Source: Dimargaris cristalligena (Eukaryota; Kickxellomycota; Dimargaritomycetes; Dimargaritales; Dimargaritaceae). Taken from it: a stretch of DNA of 42,114 nt. Both the position numbers and the translations under genes were made by a program. The notes under the pieces were generated by a model that saw only the letters and a list, made by a program, of their open reading frames with translations, did not search any database and had not been told where the DNA came from. Shown here piece after piece: positions 33,939 through 42,114 of this stretch (within the stretch, counting starts at the first letter, position 1; each line of letters starts with the position of its first letter). The stretch covers positions 1 through 42,114 of the forward strand of contig JANBQC010000208.1 in the NCBI GenBank assembly GCA_027576995.1, given 5' to 3'.

Positions 33939-36608
33939 ATGCAATCCAAGTGGGTTTCCCTCTACGGTTTGTTGGCGCTCGCCGTTGCGGCGACTGCGCA
34001 GAATGCCACTGACACTGACCCAGGCACGGACTCCAGTGCCGCGGGGTACATTCCGAATCGCTACATTGTGCAATTCAATACGGACCCCACGTCTGCCATG
34101 GCCCTGTCGACCGAAGACATGACGGGTACTTTGGACCAAGCCGGTGTGGGTTACGATATCAACATTGTCTACGATGCCCCCTTCAGCGGTATGTCTGTGA
34201 CCCTGCAGGATGATAACCCCGAAGCGCTTGCCAATCTCGATAACGTGGCGGACATCTGGCCCGTGCGTCTCCTGAAGAGTCCCCAGACCAATTTGGCCTC
34301 CAACTTCGAAGGTTTCTTCAATTACAACACCACCGATAGCTCGGCTCTGCATCGCCGCCAGGGTGGTCCCCCGGCCGCCCCGGCTCTGCCCAACCTTACC
34401 TTGAATCAAGGTGGCGTAAGCCGCGCCCGTTCGGAGCTCGGTCTCACTGGTGCCGGTGTCAAAATCGGGATCATCGATACAGGTTTGGACTACACCCATC
34501 CCGCTTTCGGAAGCTGCTTCAAGACCTCCGGTTGCCGTGTCGCTTACGGCCGGGATCTGGTTGGTGATAATTACGATGGTGTGCTGAACCCCCATCGCGT
34601 TCCTGATAACGACCCGCAGGATACCTGTATCGGCCACGGTACCCATGTGTCGGGTATTATGGCGGGTAAGGACGGTGTATTCGAAGGCGTGGCCCCCAAA
34701 GCTACCCTCGGTATCTACCGAGTCTTCGGCTGCCTTTCGAACGATGTCGGCGAGGACGTGATCATTCTGGCTATGCTGGCCGCTTTTGCTGACGGCATGC
34801 AGGTGATTAACGTGTCGGCCGGTGAGCCCGGTTCCTGGGCCCAGGCCCCTAGTGCAATTGTCGCTGATATTCTCTACAAGCTGAGTGGTGTCATCACCAT
34901 CGCCGCCAATGGTAATCTGGGCCACGAAAGCCTCTACTCGCCCTCTTCCCCCTCGACCGCTCGCAACTCCATGTCGGTGACGGCGTATAATCCCGAGCAG
35001 ATCTATTACTACACCATGACTATCAATGCCGGTGAAACCAAGGAACTGATGCGCGGTATTGATTTTGGCGCTCCCTTCCCTCCTCTTGTGTACACCGACA
35101 CTCCCGTGGTGCGTGTCCCCGATCTGGATGGTGCCCACTACGGGTGCGCCGGCTACTCGCCCGGTGCACTGACCGGCAAGATTGTTCTCCTGGACTTTAC
35201 CATGAACTGTGATGACGACGACCGTGTTGATGCCGCCGCCGCCGCCGGGGCTCTGGCTGTCATTCTGGACCAAGGTTTCCCAGGTCTGCCTACCTACTAC
35301 TTCATCCGTCGCTACCACCCCATCTCAGTGGCCCCCATTACCCCCGAGGACGCCGCTTGGCTGCGGAGTCAAATTGATGCTGGTACTGGGCCCGTGACGC
35401 TCACCAGCGACTCCTCCTTCCATGCCGTGAATCACCCAACTGCCGGTCAGATCCAAGCTGACCTCTCCTCCTACGGCCCTGATCCTGAGCTTAACATTAA
35501 GCCCGAAGTGGGTGCGCCCGGTGACAAGATCTACTCCACCGTTCCCGCCTGGCGCGGTATGTACGCTATTAACTCCGGTACTTCCATGTCTACCGCTTAT
35601 GTGACTGGCGCTGTGGCCCTAATGTTGGAAGCCAAGGTCTCCCCCAAGGATATCAAGGCCCTCCTCATGCAGAGCTCCACCCCGTACTGCCCCAGCAAGA
35701 CTGGCTGCGAGACCGTCGCCCGCCAGGGCGCGGGTCTGTTGAATGTGTACAACGCCATCACCACCCCCATCATCTCCTCCGTTAACAGCTTTGCACTTAA
35801 TGACACCTTGAATGGCTCGTTCGACGGCGGTGTGACCAACCGGGACACCACCATCAAGAATCGCGGCAAGACCGCCATTACCCTGAACCTGGAGATGTGG
35901 AGTGCTCAGTCGGTGTCCGCCCACTGGGCCAACCAGAGCCTGGCCAATGCCGTCCGCACCAGCAACACCGCTGCCCCGGTGATTCTGAGCCAGACCACGA
36001 TGAGTTTGGCGGCTGGTGATTCCGTGGGTCTCACCACCACCTTCACTCTGCCCAACCTTCCCGACATTGAACACTGGGTCTACAGTGGTTTCGTGCGTAT
36101 CACTCCCCAGAATGCTTCCGGGGCCAATGCCACTCAGGGTATCACGCTTCCCTACCTGGGCTTCAAGGGTGACTACCGCACTGTGCCGATTCTTCGCCCC
36201 AACACCGATGCCTTCCCTGTGCTGCGCACCTCGAACGGAACTGACGCGCCCTTGGTCAACAACGTGCCTACTTTTGACATGGTTAACAACGTGCCTACCG
36301 TGACCATCGCCAAGGACCATCCCACCAAGCTCCTCAAAGTGCAGGTCATCAACGCCGCCAACAAGGTGTACAATGCCGCCGTCTCGGGCTGGTTGAATTA
36401 CGTGCCCCAGAACTTCATGTCCTACCTGCCCTCCACCGACTTCGTCTGGACCGGCTACGGCTACACCCTGCCCCTGATGCTCGACTTGAAGAAATTGCCC
36501 AATGGTATCTACCATTTCAAGGTGTCCGCGCTCCGTCCCTTCGGTGACAAGAACAATGACACCCAGTATGACACCTGGACCTCTCCCGACTTCAAGGTTC
36601 AGCGTTAA
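33939..36608 (+). CDS. Secreted subtilisin-like serine protease with PA domain, copy 2
   Basis: A single exon of 889 aa, paralogue of the gene at 24169-26808. The first 15 residues match copy 1 exactly (MQSKWVSLYGLLALA). The propeptide carries RYIVQFNTDP and a dibasic site LHRRQGG (137-143). The triad is D180 (IIDTGLDYTHP), H233 (GHGTHVSG) and S549 (SGTSMSTAYVTGA), with oxyanion Asn N326. The PA domain covers about 383-472 and the Fn3-like C-terminal part has many N-x-T/S sites. Compared with copy 1 it has a longer Asp/Thr-rich segment after the signal peptide and a different stretch around 775-870, while the middle is nearly identical. It should be an active secreted endoprotease; substrate and biological target are unknown. 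Intronless, with a strongly biased codon choice. Confidence 0.95.
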   Translation: MQSKWVSLYGLLALAVAATAQNATDTDPGTDSSAAGYIPNRYIVQFNTDPTSAMALSTEDMTGTLDQAGVGYDINIVYDAPFSGMSVTLQDDNPEALANLDNVADIWPVRLLKSPQTNLASNFEGFFNYNTTDSSALHRRQGGPPAAPALPNLTLNQGGVSRARSELGLTGAGVKIGIIDTGLDYTHPAFGSCFKTSGCRVAYGRDLVGDNYDGVLNPHRVPDNDPQDTCIGHGTHVSGIMAGKDGVFEGVAPKATLGIYRVFGCLSNDVGEDVIILAMLAAFADGMQVINVSAGEPGSWAQAPSAIVADILYKLSGVITIAANGNLGHESLYSPSSPSTARNSMSVTAYNPEQIYYYTMTINAGETKELMRGIDFGAPFPPLVYTDTPVVRVPDLDGAHYGCAGYSPGALTGKIVLLDFTMNCDDDDRVDAAAAAGALAVILDQGFPGLPTYYFIRRYHPISVAPITPEDAAWLRSQIDAGTGPVTLTSDSSFHAVNHPTAGQIQADLSSYGPDPELNIKPEVGAPGDKIYSTVPAWRGMYAINSGTSMSTAYVTGAVALMLEAKVSPKDIKALLMQSSTPYCPSKTGCETVARQGAGLLNVYNAITTPIISSVNSFALNDTLNGSFDGGVTNRDTTIKNRGKTAITLNLEMWSAQSVSAHWANQSLANAVRTSNTAAPVILSQTTMSLAAGDSVGLTTTFTLPNLPDIEHWVYSGFVRITPQNASGANATQGITLPYLGFKGDYRTVPILRPNTDAFPVLRTSNGTDAPLVNNVPTFDMVNNVPTVTIAKDHPTKLLKVQVINAANKVYNAAVSGWLNYVPQNFMSYLPSTDFVWTGYGYTLPLMLDLKKLPNGIYHFKVSALRPFGDKNNDTQYDTWTSPDFKVQR

Positions 36609-37831
36609 TCGGATTTTTCTTATATAATCCCTTCGGCATTCCAATGCTTCTTCTTTCAAGAATCGGGTTTATTTTTTAAAGGCTGATATCAAACTCAATA
36701 GCCAACAACATCCTGAAGGATGTTGATATATACGGTTGCCCCCATTGGTTCTCCTTCGAAGGATGTTATTTTTCTGCGCTCATACCATTTTCTTAATATA
36801 AGTTGTGCTGCTTTACATATATGTATACATAGAAACTGTCAATACAGCACACTATGATTTTTTATACCAATATTGGATAATCTGAATGAGATATCGAGGC
36901 ATTGAGGATAGAGTGTTATGGTGTAATTAAAGTATTGCTAAGGTATAAATTGATAGATTATCGATAATTTCAACCAGATTAGGGGTGCACTTAGAGTACG
37001 CATGGCCGGGCACAGTCAAAATGACATGGTATTTCAGTTGCGTATAGCAAATGTCTCGTGGTTCAACTTGTGTAATCGGGTTTTATATACTTGTCAGCAC
37101 TGCTGATCCAGCGTGTTAACAAAAAGCCAGCTGGCCTGTTTCTCTATAATTGCTGGATAATATGACTTAGGGAAATCACGAGCAAAACCAGTGAATGTCT
37201 GATCCAACCAAATTGACAGCTAATTTGGCAATGATCGTAAAACCACTAGGAATCATTGACATTTCAGACCAAATGAAGCGGGTATCATTTGTGGGAAAGA
37301 TTCGGCCTAGTCGTGTAATGAATATATGATTAAATAAGTATGTTTTACCGTTTAAAAATATACAGCCTACTTAATCTTTTGAATATTTCATATAAAAATA
37401 TTTCCCAGCTGCGCTGAATTGCACCCTTATGGTTAACCGGAACTGCTTGGACAGACAGGCAGATTATTTGTAACGCAGTGGTATCGAATCTAACAAAACC
37501 GTGGTACTCTTTGGAGATGGGTGTATAAGAGGCTAATACCAGTTTTATTGACGGTGATTTATTAAGACAACATGATAAGGTCAAGAGAATAAATCAGCGA
37601 AACGTGTACAAATAGAGGGACATTCTAAGTTTTATCACAACACAGCAACGAGGGAGGCCAATAAGAGCAGGACGAAAAAGGTCAAGATGAACAATAGGAA
37701 AAGGGGGTTATCGAATCTAGTAGTGGTGAAGGAAAGGGGGGGGGGTATAGTAGGCAGGTGTATGAACGGACAGAGGAGGCTAATTAAATAAACAAACGGA
37801 TATGAGCAGAATAAACCATATAGGGCAATGT
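36609..37831. other. Convergent intergenic region (subtilase 2 / ARS2)
   Basis: Very AT-rich 1.2 kb between two convergent stops. It contains the inverted repeat noted above and a G-run near 37736-37745. No gene supported. Confidence 0.5.
36706..36725. repeat. Perfect inverted repeat downstream of subtilase copy 2
   Basis: Nine-base arms CAACATCCT and AGGATGTTG separated by GA, about 100 bases after the stop codon. A second copy of GAAGGATGTT follows at 36758-36767. It is likely in the 3' UTR and could form an RNA hairpin. Confidence 0.6.
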
Positions 37832-40299
37832 TTAGAGGAAATTATTGTCCGCACCCATATCACCTTCGGCCGGGGCATCCAAATCCACGTAAGATCGCAT
37901 CTGACGGGGATCAGCCCGCATACCCGGTGGCATTCCGCGACCAGGGGCACCGTTGCCACCTAAGTTGGCACTGCTTCCTGGTCGGCCACCCATGGCGTTA
38001 TTTCCGCCTGGCGGCCGCACCTGACCACCACCGTAGCCCCGGTTGGGACCACCGCCGTTGGCCCAGTTGCCACCACCACCCATCATACCTCCGTTGGGGC
38101 CCCCCATTCCCATTCCCATACCCATGCCCATTCCCATGAGCATCGCGGGGTTCATGCCCCCCATGGCAAAGGCATTACCCATGAACATGGGGTTCTGGAC
38201 CGGTCCACCCCGGCCGGGATACCCGTTACCGTTGTTCATCATTGGCCCACCAATGCGCTGATTAATGCCCATCCCCATACCCATATTCATCATCATGGCC
38301 GGGTTCATCATGCCTCCCATCATGGGGTTACTGAAGCCGTAGCCCATAGCACCCGGTAGTTGGCCGGGGAGCATACCCGTGGCTGGGGTCTGGTAACGTC
38401 GGGAATCTCGAACATAGTTGTTGAAGAATGCCGTGTTCTCTTCCAAATCGCCTACTTGAATGGCGTCTGGGTGCTTGTTGCGGATGTGCTTAACGACGAA
38501 AGCCTCGCCCTTGAAAAGCTTGCTGCAGAGGGCGCAGCGATACTTGCCCTCTTCGACTTTTTCAATGTGCTTCAGCGACATGGCCTCTAGCTCTTTGTCT
38601 AGGCTCTTGCCGCCCATTCGTTCAAGCTCGGCGCCGGTGGAGGGATCGGTGCGCATAGCCAACCGCTCATCCAGTCCAGCCAGCCAGTTGGTGGTGCTCT
38701 GGCTCTTGTGGACGGCACCTTGAGGCTGACGCCGGTAATGATGGGCCCCGCACTTGCGCGCAAAGTCTTCGGCGCTCTCGCATTCGGACCCACAGTAGTA
38801 GCAAAAGTAGTGGACCGCCCGTAAATAAGCGAGTCGTATATCGAGCTGCAGCTTCAAGCGAGGAACTGAGGCATCGTCAGCTTCACCGCCCTCGGGGTTC
38901 TCCCCGCGAGCAATTAGCAGGGAGGCCTCCCGCTCTTCAAGTAGGCGTTCTCCCTCAAATCGAGGGACAACATCCTCAGCGAGAGCTCCGTTCACTTCCG
39001 CATCGAGGGTCTCAATCAAGGCTTTGCTAGTTGCCAAGTCCTTGGTGAGTCGCTCCGGGGTGTTACAGATATCGGACGCCAATCGGGTCTGCTGAGTGCT
39101 ACTGGGCTGGTGGTGGTTGAAATGAAACTGGAATTCATCAATCTTGGCCCGGTCCAACTGTTGATGGGCGGTATCCATATCGGTGTTGGGGGAAAATTTC
39201 ACCCAGCCAAAACGGTGGAACTTCTTAGTGGGGTTAGCCTCCGTGAGGGCCAGGTACTGGAACCCAGGTACAGTGGAGCAGAATTCCTCAAGGCGCTGGC
39301 GACCGATACTAGGTGGGATGGTCTTGATAAACAGGGTGTGGGTTTCATGGTCGGGATTGTTCTGAACAGGTTCGGCGGTTTCGCCATCGCCCTTCGGTGG
39401 CTCGTCCATGCTGACATTATCGAATGCACCGGCTTCCAATTGACGGACAAAGTGCTCGTAACGGGGCACCTTGGCCATGCTCAGATGATGGAGTCGGGCA
39501 GCCCGAGCCTTGGGATGGTACTTCTCCCGGAACCAATCATCTTCTTGGTGAGCAGTGAAGAAGGCTGTGTGTTGGCGACCACGGAAATTCTGCTTGTATT
39601 CCTGGTACCTTTCATCGATTTCGTCGGAACTATAGTGCTTAGAGCCGCTAGCCTTCGACCGATAGTAGTCGGTGAAGTACTTGAGGGTCACCATATAGTC
39701 CAGTTTTTCGGGGTCGACCATGCCGCCCCGGGAGGAGTGGGGGCGTTGGCCCATGGGGCCGTAGGCTTCCATGCCGTTGAACTCATTGGGATTATCCAGG
39801 TCAGGTCGGCCACCCTGATCTCGACGGCTATCCGAATTGTAACGATCGGCACCGCCGGAGGGCCGATCGTTGTAACGCGGGGCAGGTGCGTAGCCCTCCC
39901 GATCGTAGTTGGGCACATAGTGATCGCCGTCATTTACCACCGGGCGGCGAGGGGAACGGGAATTGGGGCGTGATGAATAGCCTAAGGAAACAAGTAAATA
40001 TCAGAACGGATGTTGGCCAAGGTTAGTATTGATACAAAAGGAGAGGTGCCAAAAGTGTGGTGCAGCCTGGGGAACCAACAACGAAGGTCATCTCATGAAC
40101 GACGCTATCAAATAAGGGGATTTAATAAGAGGTATGTATTGGGATCGTCTCCGACAAACCCATTGTCAATAATTTTACCTCGACCCTCGGGACTTCGGCT
40201 ACGGCGGTCGCGCTGGTACCGTTCACGAGAGGTTTGGCGGTAGTCTTCGTCCATGTGGGGGCCATCGCGGCGGGAGTTGGAGCCGGCATCGTACGACAT
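37832..40299 (-). CDS. ARS2: Ars2/Serrate homologue, nuclear RNA-fate factor
   Basis: Two minus-strand exons: 40299-40179 and 39981-37832, with a 197-nt intron (GTAAAA...CCTTAG, phase 1), giving 756 aa. Exon 1 encodes an Arg/Ser/Asp-rich start (MSYDAGSNSRRDGPHM). Domains: SERRATE/Ars2 N-terminal helical domain (about residues 137-199, LKYFTDYYRSK), RRM-like domain (about 255-305, THTLFIKTIPPSIGRQRLEE), a Cys/His cluster (about 434-454, FCYYCGSE...KCGAHHYR) and a C2H2 finger (C523, C526, H539, H544). A long Gly/Met/Asn/Pro-rich tail with MG repeats follows, then the conserved C-terminal motif MRSYVDLDAP with an acidic end. In animals the equivalent DLDAP tail contacts the nuclear cap-binding complex. 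Ars2 (S. pombe Pir2) links capped RNA to decay, processing or export. Large exon 2 and RNA function agree with the family. Confidence 0.94.
38101..38145. repeat. Met-Gly dipeptide coding repeat in ARS2
   Basis: Imperfect hexanucleotide repeats (CCCATT/CCCATA/CCCATG on the plus strand) encode an alternating Met-Gly run in the low-complexity Ars2 tail. A related shorter run lies near 38265-38290. Confidence 0.7.
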
Positions 40300-42114
40300 G
40301 GCGAAGGAATATCTGGGATTGCGAGGAGTGGTTAGAGTAAACCAAGCGAGATGTCAAATGGCCGGGGGCACAGTAAGGGGTCTTCTGTTGGGATTGGGGC
40401 TAATAAGTTACGGAAGAAGGCAATAGACACGCGCTAGGTTAGATAAAGACGCGTAAAAAGTCAGAGAAAGCCAGTTGTGAGGGGCGCGGTGTAGACCGAG
40501 GAATATCATCTATAGAATCGGGCCAAACATACGCTGGACCACTGAACGCACAAGTCCTCGACCGACATAGCGGCCGCCAAATAAAAAAAGGGTACTTGGG
40601 ATCGGACTCAACGGTACATACATGAGGAGCTGGAGAAAATAAAGACAGGGACGCTGCTACTGGTCAAAAATCAAAGGAGCTGAAGAAAAAATATATTGAG
40701 AAAAGGGATAAATGACATGGAGACTAGTCCAGTGAAAGGTTCTTAAGGTTAAAAAATAGGATAAGGAAACACTATGGCGACGAGCGACCAAACGTTATAA
40801 GTACAGGTGAAATTAAAAACACTAGCTGATTGAGGAATGCAAGTAAGAGGGAAGACGAGGCAGGGGGGCCGAATGCACGGGGGCTTTGGGGCGGGGCGAG
40901 GGGGAAGTGGTGCTTAGCACCGCTGTAACAAAAGTAGAAAACATGAAGAGAGGGGAACAAAGCGACTAGCTGAAAACAGGACAAGTTGGGCTACACAAAA
41001 AAGAAACAATAACTAATAGACAAGAAATAGCATACAAACCTACCACAAGAATCAATAAAACACAAGCAAGGACGAGGGATGGAGAGGGTTGAAGGGAAGG
41101 AGGCGCAGATGATGGAGAAGAAGCGAGGATTAGAGTGAGCTGGGAGTATCGTAACGCGAGCTGGATAGAGCGGGGGTTTTATGGGGCTGTGAACGCGAGG
41201 GTCGTTTAACGAACTATGGACGAGATCAGAGAAATATTAAGTATAACTGGAAAGGACAAGAATGAAAGGAAGGAAGGAGAAAGAGGAAGAATGGAACACC
41301 CCAAAGAAGCCAACTACTAATAGCTACAGAAGGAAGAAACCCTCCCTCCCTGTATGCGCCAATAAAGGCGGGAGAATGGAAGGAGGATCGAGAAGCCCCA
41401 TAGGGGAATGAAGGACTTGTGGGGGGTGTTTCTCTGTTAGTCGAGTAGTCTTATGACCACCAAGACTATAGAGGCTTCTACCTACCCACTCCTTTCCCCC
41501 GCATTTCCTGGAAACTGCCCCTGTGAGAGGCAGCCAGTTGAGAGGGAGGGAATGTAAGCAATTGTGACAGACCAACGAGCAGCTGGTGGTGGCTTTTAGA
41601 ATGGCAGGCATTAAAGTAGTCTGGTTCCCGAATACCCCTTCAAAACCGCCACAGTCTACGGACTATATAGGCTTTATTCTAAAAGGGCGAAAACAGGTGA
41701 TGATTTTTAATAATGGAATCATAAATATAAACTAGCCAGCAATACTCATGGGAGAACAACCGATTTGACTATATGTATGGTGGTTGATTAGGTCGGATTT
41801 ACTTAAATCGGATCTTTTTTTCACCAGTATCACACCTCTCATGTGAACTCTGTTAAGGCCTAAATAGCTGCGCCGAACTGAACACCCCGTGTGTGGGGGC
41901 CATGCGACCTATATCCAACCAGGCCAACCATCGCTCTTAAAGGGCGCTGAATTGAGGGTTGCTAAGTCATATATAGCAAATATAGGTAGGTAGGTACTAA
42001 GGGCGACACCTATGTGAGTTAGATGGGAGAGACCAGTAGTGTTACGTTTGGTCGTGGTGGACTAGTATTTAGGGGAGCCGAGTAGGACGTAGGGTTTTTT
42101 AAGATATATATAGT
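40300..42114. other. Region upstream of ARS2 to window end
   Basis: About 1.8 kb, purine-rich on the plus strand (pyrimidine-rich on the ARS2 strand), as expected for an ARS2 promoter and 5' leader. A TAGGTAGGTAGG triplet repeat lies near 41984-41995. Short open frames on the minus strand have no recognisable content. No gene supported. Confidence 0.45.

Noticed and set aside
33912..36659. Long antisense open frames (468 and 346 codons) opposite subtilase copy 2, and a similar one (316 codons) opposite copy 1 at 24844-25794
   Set aside because: They arise from strong codon bias in the real genes, which rarely leaves stop codons on the other strand. They have no domains and reproduce in both copies only because the sense strands are alike.
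39110..39973. 287-codon plus-strand frame opposite ARS2
   Set aside because: It lies entirely over the conserved ARS2 coding sequence and has no recognisable domain; a codon-bias shadow.

Overview
The window looks like nuclear DNA of a filamentous fungus, probably an early-diverging lineage. Housekeeping genes are split by short spliceosomal introns with canonical GT..AG ends, two intronless tRNA genes are present, and the proteins are typical of fungi or opisthokonts (survivin/Bir1, Csl4, Tvp23, Hut1, translin, cyclin C, Dpb3, Ars2). Placing it in Zoopagomycota/Kickxellomycotina (for example Dimargaritales) is only a guess from overall gene character. I rebuilt eight multi-exon genes by joining exons at GT..AG sites so that conserved family residues run on in frame. 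Several open frames begin at non-ATG codons, and for those I give the ATG or exon start that I think is real.

Layout. 1-7.7 kb: tRNA-Pro(CGG), a two-BIR survivin/Bir1 homologue (+), the exosome cap subunit Csl4 (-), the Golgi protein Tvp23 (-) and tRNA-Leu(UAA). 7.7-12.4 kb: the ER nucleotide-sugar transporter Hut1 (+, one exon), an ACOT13-type hotdog thioesterase (+, 4 exons) and translin (-, 6 exons), the last two convergent. 14.2 kb: a small secreted Gly/Ser/Tyr/Asn-rich protein (+). 15.4-17.4 kb: Mediator cyclin C (-, 8 exons). 18.0-20.2 kb: two neighbouring secreted proteins with a superoxide-dismutase-like pattern but no metal ligands (-). 21.8-22.9 kb: a Dpb3/POLE4-like histone-fold subunit (+, 4 exons). 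24.2-36.6 kb: two large, divergently oriented paralogous secreted subtilases with PA domains, separated by about 7.1 kb in which I find no supported gene. 37.8-40.3 kb: Ars2/Serrate (-, 2 exons). The rest is AT-rich intergenic DNA.

Two gene classes stand out. Housekeeping nuclear and RNA genes mostly carry introns, all 145-240 nt long in my models. The secreted proteins (two proteases, two SOD-like proteins, one small Gly/Ser/Tyr protein) are all single-exon. The most interesting structure is the subtilase pair. The copies lie in inverted orientation, are almost identical in a central block that includes synonymous sites, are clearly diverged at both ends, and share a 41-base perfectly conserved element about 150-170 bases upstream of each start. 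This suggests ectopic gene conversion together with a retained shared promoter element. The paired metal-less SOD-like proteins are the second point of interest.
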